64,000 nucleotides of DNA from Dyella thiooxydans (GTDB lineage: Bacteria > Pseudomonadota > Gammaproteobacteria > Xanthomonadales > Rhodanobacteraceae), in assembly GCF_001641285.1 (NCBI RefSeq), contig NZ_CP014841.1, positions 1,860,001-1,924,000 on the forward strand. Reading direction: 5' to 3'. The position numbers and the translations under genes were made by a program. The notes under the pieces were generated by a model. The model was not told the origin of the DNA. It did not search any database and saw nothing but the letters and a program-made list of their open reading frames with translations. Within the stretch, counting starts at the first letter, position 1. Every line of letters begins with the position of its first letter. Below, piece after piece: positions 1 to 8,404 of this stretch.

Positions 1-829
1 CAGCCGCGACCTGCACGCCGAGGAACTGGCCCAGGCGTTCCGCCGCGAGGATGTCGACCCGGCCCGCGATGCCTTCATCCAGCGCCTGCTCGAGCAGTTC
101 GGCATCCACGCCGAGGAGCTGGGGCCGAAGGTGCTGCTGCTCGACCCGCAGTACCTGTCCACCGATGCCCTGCCCGGCTTCGCGGAAGGCCCGATCTCGG
201 TCACCTTCGACCGCGACACCGCGCTGGCCCGCGAAGAGCTGCCGCTGCTGCGGCTGGACCATCCGCTGGTGCTCGGCGCGATGGACCTGGTGCTGTCCGG
301 CGAACAGGGCAATGCCGCGTTCATGGTGGACGACGCGCTGGGGCCGCGCAGCGCCCTGCTGCAGGCGGTGTTCGTGCTGGAGTGCGTGGCCGACCGCGCA
401 CTCGACGCCGAACGCTTCCTGCCGGTGCTGCCGCTGCCGGTGACCATCGACACCCGGCTGGCCGAGCGGCCCGACTTCCAGCCCAGCGAGATCGCGTTGC
501 GCAAGGCCGCCGACCGCAACATCGAGGTGGCTCGCTACCGCAAATTCCTCAACAAGCTGGTGCCGCCGATGCTGGAAAAGGCCGAAGCCGTCGCCACCGC
601 GCAGGCGCAGGAACGGGTGGCCGAAGCCACGGCGCTGGCCGGCGAGACGCTGGACGCCGAACTGGCCCGGCTGCAGGCGTTGAGGGCGGTGAACCCGTCG
701 ATCAGCGCGGCCGAGATCGCCCTGGTGCAGGCCGAGCGCAACGCCCTGCTCGACGCGCTGCCCAAGGCCCGCCTGCGGCTGGATGCGGTGCGCTTCGTGG
801 TCAGCGCGGACTTCCTCGCGCTGCGCTGA
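1..829 (+). CDS. rapA: RNA polymerase-associated protein RapA, C-terminal part (partial)
   Basis: The reading frame is open from the left edge (first full codon at base 2) and ends at a TGA at 827-829, so only the last ~275 residues are present. Recognisable C-terminal RapA/HepA features are TALAREELPLL followed by a DHPLV and a LVLSGEQGN segment, FLPVLPLPV, a coiled helix rich in Ala/Glu, and LQALRAVNPSI near the end. RapA is a Swi2/Snf2-type ATPase that binds RNA polymerase and helps recycle it after transcription. The ATPase motifs lie upstream of the window. A strong hairpin follows immediately. Confidence 0.93.
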   Translation, partial: SRDLHAEELAQAFRREDVDPARDAFIQRLLEQFGIHAEELGPKVLLLDPQYLSTDALPGFAEGPISVTFDRDTALAREELPLLRLDHPLVLGAMDLVLSGEQGNAAFMVDDALGPRSALLQAVFVLECVADRALDAERFLPVLPLPVTIDTRLAERPDFQPSEIALRKAADRNIEVARYRKFLNKLVPPMLEKAEAVATAQAQERVAEATALAGETLDAELARLQALRAVNPSISAAEIALVQAERNALLDALPKARLRLDAVRFVVSADFLALR

Positions 830-848
830 GCGGACTACCCCCGCACTA

Positions 849-880
849 CGAAAAAGGCGGCCACCCGGCCGCCTTTTTCG
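849..880. terminator. Bidirectional rho-independent terminator
   Basis: A perfect 14-bp inverted repeat (849-862 and 867-880) with a 4-nt loop is flanked by an A-run on the left and a T-run on the right. It sits exactly between the convergent rapA and rhomboid genes and should stop transcription from both sides. Confidence 0.9.
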
Positions 881-895
881 TGTCCCGGCGAAACC

Positions 896-1510
896 TCACC
901 ACATTAGCCGTCGCCGCGGTTTGATCGGCAGCTTGCCGCGCCAGTACTGGATCAGCACCCAGCCGCCGAGCATCCCGCCGAGATGGGCGAAGTGCGCCAC
1001 GCCCGGCATCCAGCCGAATACGCCCGACAAAAGCTCCAGCCCGCCGTAGAGGATCACGAACAGCCAGGCCGGCATCGGGATCGGCAGCAGGATGAAGTAG
1101 ACCTTCTCGTGCGGATAGAACATGCCGAAGGCGAGCAGCAGGCCGAAGATCGCCCCGGACGCGCCCACCGTCGGTGTCTGGAAGTCGTGCATGAACCAGC
1201 GCAGCACCACCAGCTGCAGCAGCGAGGACACCACCAGGCAGGTGAAGTAGTACACGGTGAACTGGCGCGAGCCGAACAGCCGCTCGATCTGGCTGCCGAA
1301 CATGTACAGCGCCAGCATGTTGAACGCGATGTGGGCGAAGCCGCCGTGCAGGAACCCGCCGGTGACGATCTGCCACGGCTCGAAGTACCCGCTGCCCAGC
1401 GGCCACAGCGCCAGCCAGCCGGCGATGCCGGGCATCACCATCTGCAACAGGAAGATCGCCACGTTGGCGATCAGCAGGTTCCGGGTCACCGGGGCAAGCG
1501 AGAGGGGCAT
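896..1510 (-). CDS. Rhomboid family intramembrane serine protease
   Basis: This 204-residue polytopic inner-membrane protein has about six hydrophobic helices. The rhomboid signature is intact: H55xxxxH60xxxN64 in the second helix, the catalytic serine in GASG (Ser118), and the partner histidine His173 in AHFAHLGG. Rhomboids cut transmembrane substrates within the bilayer; the substrate here cannot be predicted. The length is typical of the compact bacterial form without an extra N-terminal cytoplasmic domain. It is convergent with rapA, and the shared terminator lies just beyond its stop. Confidence 0.9.
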   Translation of the reverse strand: MPLSLAPVTRNLLIANVAIFLLQMVMPGIAGWLALWPLGSGYFEPWQIVTGGFLHGGFAHIAFNMLALYMFGSQIERLFGSRQFTVYYFTCLVVSSLLQLVVLRWFMHDFQTPTVGASGAIFGLLLAFGMFYPHEKVYFILLPIPMPAWLFVILYGGLELLSGVFGWMPGVAHFAHLGGMLGGWVLIQYWRGKLPIKPRRRLMW

Positions 1511-1574
1511 CGATGCGTTTCCAGTCGGGGGACGGGCGTGGCACGGACCGCGCCACGTCGCGGCGGTTCCGGAC

Positions 1575-2105
1575 TCAGCCGACGAAACGCGCCGGCTGCA
1601 GGATCTCGATCCAGTAGCCGTCCGGATCCTTGATGAAGGCGATGTGCTTCATGCGCCCGTCGGAAAGGCGCTTCTGGAACGGCACCCCCAGCGCCTCGAA
1701 GCGCGCGCAGGCGGCATGCACATCCGGCACCGACACACACAGGTGGCCGAAGCCGCGCGGCTCGCCGTTGCCGTCGTGGTAGTGGAAATCCGGGTCGTCC
1801 TCGGTGCCGTGGTTGTAGGTCAGTTCGAGCACGCCGGGCTGGCCCAGCACCCACTCCAGCCGCTCGGCGTCGTCGTCGGGGATCGCCGCGCGATCGGCCC
1901 GCAGCATCAGGTAGTAGATGGTGAACTTCGCCTCCTCGAATACCTGCCGGTGCACCGGCGTGAAGCCGAGCACGCGCGTGTAGAAGTCCAGCGAGGCCGC
2001 GACGTCCTTCACCCGGATCATGGTGTGGTTGAACACATAGCCATGGGTGGCGGCCTCCGGCTGGGCGGTCACGCCGGGCAGGTCCAGCAGGGTCGACAAC
2101 GGCAT
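1575..2105 (-). CDS. gloA: Lactoylglutathione lyase (glyoxalase I)
   Basis: A 176-residue protein of the glyoxalase/bleomycin-resistance fold. The four metal ligands of glyoxalase I are visible: His in NHTMIRV, Glu in LELTYNHG, His in GHLCVSV and Glu in YWIEIL. It converts the hemithioacetal of methylglyoxal and glutathione to S-lactoylglutathione in the cytosol. I chose the ATG at 2105 because a GAGGAG ribosome site precedes it; the frame stays open 29 codons upstream with unrelated sequence. A terminator at 2213-2238 separates it from the upstream NlpC/P60 gene, so it probably has its own promoter in 2106-2212. Confidence 0.92.
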   Translation of the reverse strand: MPLSTLLDLPGVTAQPEAATHGYVFNHTMIRVKDVAASLDFYTRVLGFTPVHRQVFEEAKFTIYYLMLRADRAAIPDDDAERLEWVLGQPGVLELTYNHGTEDDPDFHYHDGNGEPRGFGHLCVSVPDVHAACARFEALGVPFQKRLSDGRMKHIAFIKDPDGYWIEILQPARFVG

Positions 2106-2212
2106 CGCAGGGGCTCCTCGGAAGTGACGGGTACAGACCGATGAGATGGGGGCCGGGCGACAGGGCACAACACCCCGGCACGCGCCGGGCACCTGCGACT
2201 CCCGGCCGCAGG

Positions 2213-2238
2213 CAAAAAGAAGCCGCCATGCGGCGGCC
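2213..2238 (-). terminator. Rho-independent terminator after the NlpC/P60 gene
   Basis: Read on the minus strand, a GCCGCC/GGCGGC stem with a 4-nt GCAT loop is followed by TTCTTTTTG. It lies 28 bp past the stop codon of the hydrolase gene. Confidence 0.75.
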
Positions 2239-2265
2239 CTGTCGGATCATGCTTTGGATCGTGGC

Positions 2266-2925
2266 TCAGCTCTTGCCGGGCACCGGGCTGACATCGGCCA
2301 GCCCTTCGGGGCGGGCGGCACCGGCGAAGTGCCGGGCCCAGTAGGCATCGGCCAGGTTGTCCACGCGCACGGTCTGCCCGTGCGAGGGCGAGTGGATGAA
2401 CCGGCCGTTGTCGAGATAGATGCCCACGTGCGAGATGCGACCGCGCCGGCCGGCGGTACGGAAGAACACCAGGTCGCCCGGCTGCATGTCCTTGCGGCTC
2501 ACCTTGAACCCGGCCAGGAACTGGGCCGCAGCATTGGCCGGCAGGTTCATGCCGACGGCCTGGGCGAACACGTAGTGCACGAAGCCGCTGCAGTCGAAAC
2601 CGGTCGACGGGGTCCGTCCGCCACGGACGTAGCGGATGTGGCGCAGGGTCATGGCCAGGCCGATCAGCGACTGGCGCAGGCTGGCCGCTTCCGTACCGGC
2701 GTTTCCTGACCGGGCCTCGCCGCTGGCGAGCAGTGCGGCCGGATCGGTCGGCAACACCGCCAGGGCCAGCTTCGAGGCCGGATCGGCCAGCGGCAACACC
2801 TGGGTCAGCGGAGCGACCACCGGGGTCATCGACGGTGTCGGGACGGCGGCGTCGGCGGCATGCACCGGAGCGGCGAACATGGCGATGGCCAGCGCAGCGA
2901 GCGCGGTCAACGGCTTGATCGTCAT
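2266..2925 (-). CDS. Exported NlpC/P60 (C40) family peptidoglycan hydrolase
   Basis: A 219-residue protein with a signal peptide (about residues 1-23, ending in VHA), a Pro/Ala-rich linker and a C-terminal NlpC/P60 domain. The cysteine-peptidase residues are visible: Cys in FDCSGFV, His in RISHVGIYL and a second His in RFIHSPS. Such enzymes cut D-Glu/meso-DAP cross-bridge peptides in the periplasm. The ATG at 2925 has a GAGGGG ribosome site. The 170-bp gap to yggS upstream is unusually AT-rich around 3008-3045, a likely promoter zone. Confidence 0.9.
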   Translation of the reverse strand: MTIKPLTALAALAIAMFAAPVHAADAAVPTPSMTPVVAPLTQVLPLADPASKLALAVLPTDPAALLASGEARSGNAGTEAASLRQSLIGLAMTLRHIRYVRGGRTPSTGFDCSGFVHYVFAQAVGMNLPANAAAQFLAGFKVSRKDMQPGDLVFFRTAGRRGRISHVGIYLDNGRFIHSPSHGQTVRVDNLADAYWARHFAGAARPEGLADVSPVPGKS

Positions 2926-3095
2926 GCGGGACAGCCCCTCGCGGAAGGTCGGAATCCCGACCAGCGACACGCAGACCGGGGACAGCTGGCGAAAGCTATC
3001 AAAGCGGACCGGCGGGTTTGTTGGATTGAGGTTAACTAAACCCCGAAGGTCAGCATTCCCCCCGCGATTCGCGATGCGGATCGCTGAAACGTGAC

Positions 3096-3809
3096 TCAGC
3101 CGGTCATGGCCGGCCGCGCACCGAAGATCGCGCTGCCGATGCGTACCTCGGTCGCTCCTTCGGCGATGGCCAGGGCAAAGTCGCCGCTCATGCCCATCGA
3201 CAACCTCGGCAAATCGTGTCCCGCAGCCGCCATCGCATCGCGCAGCTCGCGCAGCTGCCGGAAGCAGCGGCGCACCTCGGTCTCGTCGTCGGTATGCGTG
3301 GCAATGGTCATCAGGCCGCCCACGCGCAGCGTATCGAAGCGACGCAATGCGGCCAGCAGGCCCGGCAGTGCCTCCGCGGCGAGCCCGTGCTTGCTCTCTT
3401 CCGGCGAGGTCTTCACCTGCACGAGGACGTCGATGGCGCGCCCCTCCAGCTGCAGGCGATGATCCAAAGCTTCGGCCAGCTCGATCCGGTCCAGCGTCTG
3501 CACCTCGTGTGCCAGGCGCGCGACATCCTTGGCCTTGTTGGTCTGCAGCGGACCGATGATCACCCACTCCAGCGCGCAATCGGCCAGCAGCGGCGCTTTC
3601 TCGCGCACTTCCTGCACGCGGTTCTCGCCGAAGCGGCGCTCGCCCAGGGCGAACGCCGCACGCACCGCCTCGGCGCCGAAGGTCTTGCTGACCGGCAGCA
3701 CGCGCACCCCGGCCGGATCGCGGCCCGCCCCAAGGCAGGCCGCGTCGACCCGCGCGCGCACCGCCGCCAGGTTGGCGGCGAGCGCGACCGGATCGACCGT
3801 CCCCGACAT
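3096..3809 (-). CDS. yggS: YggS/PROSC-family pyridoxal phosphate homeostasis protein
   Basis: A 237-residue single-domain PLP-binding TIM barrel. Lys42 in VSKTFG is the expected Schiff-base lysine, and the family signatures RRFGENRVQE, IGPLQTNKAK, KHGL and SMGMSGDF are present in order. The family has no clear catalytic activity and buffers PLP and amino-acid pools. It starts 2 bp after the stop of the upstream dipeptidase, so the two are probably co-transcribed. Confidence 0.93.
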   Translation of the reverse strand: MSGTVDPVALAANLAAVRARVDAACLGAGRDPAGVRVLPVSKTFGAEAVRAAFALGERRFGENRVQEVREKAPLLADCALEWVIIGPLQTNKAKDVARLAHEVQTLDRIELAEALDHRLQLEGRAIDVLVQVKTSPEESKHGLAAEALPGLLAALRRFDTLRVGGLMTIATHTDDETEVRRCFRQLRELRDAMAAAGHDLPRLSMGMSGDFALAIAEGATEVRIGSAIFGARPAMTG

Positions 3810-3811
3810 GC

Positions 3812-5233
3812 TTACTTGCCCTGCTTCTCGTAGTGCCGGGCCACCACCTCGGCCACCACCATCGACACCTTCTTGCCGGTGGGAATGTGCAGGAACTCGT
3901 TCGGACCGTGCGCATTGGAGTGCGGACCGAGCACGCCGGTGATCAGGAACTGCGCCTGCGGGAACTTCTCGCCCAGCATGCCCATGAACGGGATCGAGCC
4001 GCCCTCGCCCATGTAGGCCGCCGGCGCACCGAAGTAGTGCTCGGAAGCCTCCTTCACCGCTTCGGCCAGCCACGTCGAGAGTTGCGGCGCGTTCCAGCCG
4101 CTGCCGTCCTTCTCCACCTTGAAGCTGACCTTGGCGCCGTACGGCGGGTCCTTCTCCAGCAGCTGCTTGACGAAGTCGCCGGCCTTCGAGCCGTTCAGCG
4201 TCGGCGGCACGCGCAGGCTGAGCTTCACCGCGGTCTTCGGACGCAGCACGTTGCCGGCGCTTTCCAGCGGCGGCATGCCGTCGACGCCGGTGACCGCCAG
4301 CTGCGGACGCCAGGTGCGGTTGAGCACCAGTTCGACCAGGTCGTCGGTGACCGGCTGCATGCCCTCGACGAACGGGAACTTGTCGTAGATCGCCGTGCCC
4401 AGCACCTCGGTGGAGTGGCGCGCCTGCTCGACGCGCTCGGCCGGGATGTCGACATAGAGCTCCTTCGGCACGATCCGGCCGGTGGCCGGATCCTCCAGTC
4501 GCGACAGCAGCTCGCGCAGGATGCGGAAGCTCGACGGCACCACGCCCGAGGCATCGCCCGAGTGCACGCCCTCTTCCAGCACCTGCACGGTCAGCTCGCC
4601 GCCGGTCATGCCGCGCAGCGAGGTGGTCAGCCACAGCTGGTCGTAGTTGCCGCAGCCCGAATCCAGGCAGACCACCAGCGACGGGTTGCCGATGCGGTCG
4701 GCGAGATGGTCGACGTAGTACGGCAGGTCGTAGCTGCCGGACTCCTCGCAGGCCTCGATCAGGATCACGCAGCGGCTGTGCGCGATGCCCTGCTCGCGCA
4801 GCGCCAGCAGCGCGGCGAGCGAGCCGAAGATCGCGTAGCCGTCGTCGGCACCGCCGCGGCCGTAGAGCCTGTCGCCCTTGATCACCGGCTTCCACGGACC
4901 GAGGTCGTCGGCCCAGCCGGTCATCTCCGGCTGCTTGTCCAGGTGGCCGTACAGCACCACGGTGTCGTCGCCCTCGCCCGGCACCTCGATGTAGATCAGC
5001 GGCGTCCGCCCCTCCAGCCGCACCACCTCCAGCGTGGCGCCGGGGAACGCGGCCAGCTTGCCGCGGGCCCAGCTCGACATCAGCTCGACGGCCTGGTCCA
5101 TGTAGCCGTGGGCGACCCAGTCCTTGTCGAACATCGGCGACTTGTTGGGAATGCGGATGTACTCCACCAGCTGCGGCACGATCTCGTCGTCCCACAGGCC
5201 GCTGACGAAACGGGAAAGGCGGGTGGTATCCAT
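3812..5233 (-). CDS. M20 family metallopeptidase (dipeptidase-like)
   Basis: A 473-residue zinc peptidase of the M20 (ArgE/DapE/CPG2, carnosinase-like) family. Metal and catalytic residues are seen in GHLDKQPE, GGADDGYA, EACEESGSYD, CLDSGCG and GPHSNAHGPNE. The central dimerisation domain separates two halves of the catalytic domain, as usual. No signal peptide is evident, so it probably acts on cytosolic dipeptides; the exact substrate is not predictable. I chose the ATG at 5233 for its GGAG ribosome site; an in-frame ATG 33 bp upstream is possible. Confidence 0.88.
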   Translation of the reverse strand: MDTTRLSRFVSGLWDDEIVPQLVEYIRIPNKSPMFDKDWVAHGYMDQAVELMSSWARGKLAAFPGATLEVVRLEGRTPLIYIEVPGEGDDTVVLYGHLDKQPEMTGWADDLGPWKPVIKGDRLYGRGGADDGYAIFGSLAALLALREQGIAHSRCVILIEACEESGSYDLPYYVDHLADRIGNPSLVVCLDSGCGNYDQLWLTTSLRGMTGGELTVQVLEEGVHSGDASGVVPSSFRILRELLSRLEDPATGRIVPKELYVDIPAERVEQARHSTEVLGTAIYDKFPFVEGMQPVTDDLVELVLNRTWRPQLAVTGVDGMPPLESAGNVLRPKTAVKLSLRVPPTLNGSKAGDFVKQLLEKDPPYGAKVSFKVEKDGSGWNAPQLSTWLAEAVKEASEHYFGAPAAYMGEGGSIPFMGMLGEKFPQAQFLITGVLGPHSNAHGPNEFLHIPTGKKVSMVVAEVVARHYEKQGK

Positions 5234-5447
5234 CGGCAACTCCGTGATGCTGGCAAAGGTTGCCATTGTAACAGCGCCCACCCGGCGTCCTCCCGGGTCC
5301 GACACCGGGGTCGGGGCATGCCCACAGTCTCGGCCGGCCGGCTCCCGGGCCGAATGCGGTCCGCACCGGCATCGGCGCCGCCGCGGTTGCCGCACAGTGC
5401 TCCACGGCCCGATTCGGCCCCTGTCCCGCTTTCACGGAGGAAACGCC

Positions 5448-5768
5448 ATGCTTCGCACCCTGCTCGCCGCCGCCCTTGCGCTGGCCATCACCCTGCCGGC
5501 CATCGCTGCCACCCCGGTCAACATCAACAAGGCCGATGCGGCCACCATCGCCAGCTCGCTCGACGGCGTGGGCGCGGCCAAGGCCAAGGCCATCGTGGCC
5601 TGGCGCGAGGCGCATGGTCCGTTCAAGACGCTGGACGACCTGGCCCAGGTGAAGGGCATGGGCCCGGCCACGCTCAAGCGCAACCAGCAGGCCATCCAGT
5701 TCAGCGGCAACGCCGCCGGCGCACCGGCCAAAGCCGCCAAGGTGAAGCACAAGGCCAGCGCCAAGTAA
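5448..5768 (+). CDS. ComEA-like helix-hairpin-helix DNA-binding protein
   Basis: A 106-residue protein: signal peptide to about residue 20 (ITLPAIAA), then a ComEA-type domain starting VNINKADAATI with two helix-hairpin-helix motifs (LDGVGAAKAKAIV and QVKGMGPATL), and a Lys/Ala-rich tail. Periplasmic ComEA proteins bind incoming double-stranded DNA during natural transformation. The ATG has a GGAGG site. It diverges from the dipeptidase; 5234-5447 holds both promoters. No other competence gene is in the window, so its role in uptake is inferred from the family. Confidence 0.87.
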   Translation: MLRTLLAAALALAITLPAIAATPVNINKADAATIASSLDGVGAAKAKAIVAWREAHGPFKTLDDLAQVKGMGPATLKRNQQAIQFSGNAAGAPAKAAKVKHKASAK

Positions 5769-5885
5769 TCCCCCCGAAGGAGTCCCCGACCCATGGATGG
5801 GGCGGCGCGGCGGGTCGCTGGCGACCCGCCGCGCTTGCGCTACACTCCGCCGCGCCCGATCCGGGCCCCGAGCGCCGTGCTTTCC

Positions 5886-6356
5886 ATGATTCTTCCGCGT
5901 TACCGCATCGCCGCCTCCACCATTGGCGGTGCCGGCCAGGGCCTGTTCCTCGACGAAGCGGTTCGCGCCGGCAGCATCATCACCGCGCCCGACGCGATCG
6001 ACCGCACCTGGCGCCACGCCGAACTGGAGAGCGATCCTGAGCTCGCCGCCCTGCGCCACGCCAGCGCACGCTGGTTCGAGGACCGCTACACGGTGTCGCC
6101 GGACTGGCCCGACGAGTGCTACGTCAACCACAGCTTCTCGCCCACCGGGCTTTGGCATCTGGGATTCATCTTCGCGCTGACCGACCTGCCGGCCGGCACC
6201 GAGGTGACCGTTGACTACCGACATCTGCTGCCGCCCGGCGAGGCGGAGGATTTTGTGGATTCGGTCACAGGTGAGAGAATCGTGGGCTTGGCCTGGGAGG
6301 ACGCCCTGGCCTCAAGTACGCAAGCACTCAGCCGACTGCTGGATAGCCGTCGCTGA
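5886..6356 (+). CDS. SET domain-containing protein
   Basis: A 156-residue stand-alone SET domain. The N-terminal G-G-A-G-Q-G-L-F stretch (family pattern GxGLF), the central YVNHSF motif (NHS of SET enzymes) and the VDYRHLLPP segment are all present. SET proteins transfer methyl groups from S-adenosylmethionine to protein lysines. The post-SET cysteines of eukaryotic members are absent, as in other short bacterial versions. The ATG at 5886 was preferred because the family fold begins there. The stop lies 7 bp before the next gene, suggesting one operon. Confidence 0.85.
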   Translation: MILPRYRIAASTIGGAGQGLFLDEAVRAGSIITAPDAIDRTWRHAELESDPELAALRHASARWFEDRYTVSPDWPDECYVNHSFSPTGLWHLGFIFALTDLPAGTEVTVDYRHLLPPGEAEDFVDSVTGERIVGLAWEDALASSTQALSRLLDSRR

Positions 6357-6363
6357 AAACCGA

Positions 6364-6909
6364 ATGGCCATGTCCAACATCCCCACCATCGAAACGGCAC
6401 GTCTGCGCCTGACCGCGCTCACCGAGCGGCACTTCGACGACTACGCCGCCATGCTGGCCGATCCGGAGAGCACCCGCTGGATCGGCGACGGCCAGCCACT
6501 GGACCGCACCAACGCCTGGCGCTCGCTGGCCATGCTGCTGGGCCACTGGCAATTGCGTGGCTGCGGCATGTGGGCGCTGGAGCTGAAGGAAACCGGTGAG
6601 TTCCTCGGTCGCGCCGGGCTGATGTACCCCGAGGGCTGGCCGGACCTGGAGATGGGCTGGATGCTCAAGCCCGAGCATCGCCACCACGGCTATGCCACCG
6701 AGGCCGGTGCCGCCATCCTCGACTTCGCCTGGAACACCCTGCACGCCAGGCGCGTGATCAGCCTGGTGCGCATCGGCAACGAAGCCTCCGACCGCGTCGC
6801 CGAGCGACTGGGCGGCGAGCACATCGAGGACATGGACTTCTACGGCAGCAACACGCACGTGTTCGCCTACTACCCACCGTTCCGCGAGCCCCGCCGCGCC
6901 TGGGCATGA
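6364..6909 (+). CDS. GNAT family N-acetyltransferase (RimJ/RimL-like)
   Basis: A 181-residue acetyltransferase of the RimJ/RimL type: TARLRLTAL near the N terminus, GRAGLMY, then the acetyl-CoA loop in HRHHGYATEAGAAILDFA, and an IGNEASDRVAERLG segment. It is likely to acetylate an amine on a protein or small molecule; the substrate is unknown. The start is ATG at 6364, with a second ATG two codons later. Its stop overlaps the next start by ATGA. Confidence 0.88.
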   Translation: MAMSNIPTIETARLRLTALTERHFDDYAAMLADPESTRWIGDGQPLDRTNAWRSLAMLLGHWQLRGCGMWALELKETGEFLGRAGLMYPEGWPDLEMGWMLKPEHRHHGYATEAGAAILDFAWNTLHARRVISLVRIGNEASDRVAERLGGEHIEDMDFYGSNTHVFAYYPPFREPRRAWA

Positions 6910-7469
6910 ACGCCGGCCCGGTCACGTTGCGCACGCTGCCGGCAGTGCCGGATCCCAGCGGCCACGCGGCCGGCATCGAACTGGCCTCGGCGGACCGCCA
7001 CGGCCATGCCGCTTCGCCATGGCGGCTGCATCTCCAGCATCTCGGTCCCGGGATCCATTCCGCGTTTCGCGACGACGCCCCGACCCAGCTCGCACCCCTC
7101 GACGCACCGCTGACGCTGGACGCTGCCGACGGCCGGCAATTGCTGCGACTGCAGGTGGCAGGCCTGCACCCAGGACAGACACTGCATCTGCACGAGCCCA
7201 CGCGCGTCGTCCGCCTGGAGGGCGGCCACCCTGAAGGCGCCGAACTGATCGCACGCCCGCTGCAGGGACCCATGCTGCTTCCCACGACCGGCCAGGGCTG
7301 GCTGGCCTGGCTGCTTGCCGGCCGCGCCACGGTGCAGTTGGGCACGTCGGACTGGGAGCTTGCCACCGACGTACCGGCCTGGCTTCCTTCCGGGACGGGC
7401 CAGCGCTTGCGGCTGGAGGGTGGGGGCGAGTTGCTGCTGGTGCGCTTCCGCACGATCCCGGCCGACTGA
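6906..7469 (+). CDS. HutD/Ves-like cupin protein
   Basis: A 187-residue soluble protein translationally coupled to the acetyltransferase by an ATGA overlap. The arrangement, with SPWRLHLQHLGPGIHSAFR and later LTLDAADGRQLLRL and PEGAELIARPLQ, resembles the HutD/Ves bicupin family, whose members are linked to histidine use or stress but have no settled activity. The match is by pattern only and the identification is tentative. The region 7452-7483 at its 3' end forms a 10-bp stem hairpin. Confidence 0.5.
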   Translation: MNAGPVTLRTLPAVPDPSGHAAGIELASADRHGHAASPWRLHLQHLGPGIHSAFRDDAPTQLAPLDAPLTLDAADGRQLLRLQVAGLHPGQTLHLHEPTRVVRLEGGHPEGAELIARPLQGPMLLPTTGQGWLAWLLAGRATVQLGTSDWELATDVPAWLPSGTGQRLRLEGGGELLLVRFRTIPAD

Positions 7470-7483
7470 GCGACCGGGATCGT
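7452..7483. terminator. Hairpin between convergent genes (possible terminator)
   Basis: A perfect 10-bp inverted repeat (7452-7461 and 7474-7483) spans the stop codon of the HutD-like gene and abuts the convergent membrane-protein gene. No T-run follows, so it is only a possible terminator or transcript-end stabiliser. Confidence 0.35.
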
Positions 7484-7489
7484 CGGCAC

Positions 7490-8404
7490 TCAGCGCGTCG
7501 GCGAGAAGCCTCCACGGCGTGCGGGCACCAGCGACCCGGCCACCCGCGCCAGCGCGAAGACCCGCGCCGCGTGCATCCATCCGGTCACCGCGACCGTGAC
7601 CTGGCTGATCGCCAGCGCGAGCAGGAAGCCGCCGAAGCCGATCGCCGGCGTGTGGGCGCGCCAGACCCCCAACGCCAGCGCGATCGCCAGACCGATGGCG
7701 CTGATCACCAGATAGCTCAGCAGGGTGCTCAGCGGGCGTCGCAGCAGCTGCATCACGCCACGGCCGAACGCGCGCGTGGCCGAACGCAACCCGAGATCGG
7801 CCACGAAGGCGGCACGGGAAGACTCGACGATCGCCTGCGCCAGCACGAACAGCACCAGCACCGTCCACTGCGCCGCGTGCGCGGCCGCATCGGCCTGCGA
7901 CTGCAATACGTCGGCCTGTGCGTGTCGGCTTGCCGTCTTCATGGCAAAAGCGGACAACCCCAGCATCACCGCATACGGCAGCAGCGACCACAACATCAGG
8001 CGGAACATGCGGCCGTACTCGATCAGGCCGCTCTGCAGCAGGTGGCCGAAACCAAGCGCACGCCCCGCGCGGCCGGCCGCCACCACCATGCCGTGCAGCA
8101 GCGGCAGCAACACCACGGTCAGCGCCAGACCGGCCAATGCCGCGCCGCCGAGCCAGCCATCGTGGCGAACGAACTGCGCCAGCACGTCACCGAACATCAT
8201 CGCGTGGAACGACTGCGCCCACTCCGGCACGCGCACCGAGTGATCGAGCAAATCGCCGAGCGCCTTCCACAACGGCAGCGCGACCGCGGCAGTGGGCAGC
8301 AGCAGCAGGACCACCCACAACAGCAGCAGGCGCCACTGCATGGCCGCGAACGGTGCGGCGGCGAGCGAGCCGAGGTCGACCCGGCGGGAGTTTTTCCAGG
8401 CCAT
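7490..8404 (-). CDS. Hypothetical polytopic membrane protein
   Basis: A 304-residue protein with about six hydrophobic segments, including LLLLWVVLLLLPTAAVAL near residues 26-43, ALAGLALTVVLLPLLHGMVV, and a C-terminal LVISAIGLAIALALGV. No recognised catalytic motif. Its ATG overlaps the stop of the upstream M1 peptidase in a TGATG junction, so the two are translationally coupled and probably work together at the inner membrane. The function is unknown. Confidence 0.75.
   Translation of the reverse strand: MAWKNSRRVDLGSLAAAPFAAMQWRLLLLWVVLLLLPTAAVALPLWKALGDLLDHSVRVPEWAQSFHAMMFGDVLAQFVRHDGWLGGAALAGLALTVVLLPLLHGMVVAAGRAGRALGFGHLLQSGLIEYGRMFRLMLWSLLPYAVMLGLSAFAMKTASRHAQADVLQSQADAAAHAAQWTVLVLFVLAQAIVESSRAAFVADLGLRSATRAFGRGVMQLLRRPLSTLLSYLVISAIGLAIALALGVWRAHTPAIGFGGFLLALAISQVTVAVTGWMHAARVFALARVAGSLVPARRGGFSPTR

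Noticed and set aside
3810-6224. The upstream part of a 1042-codon minus-strand frame that ends in yggS
   Set aside because: Only the last 237 residues match a family. The rest runs across the dipeptidase and the SET gene in a shadow frame.
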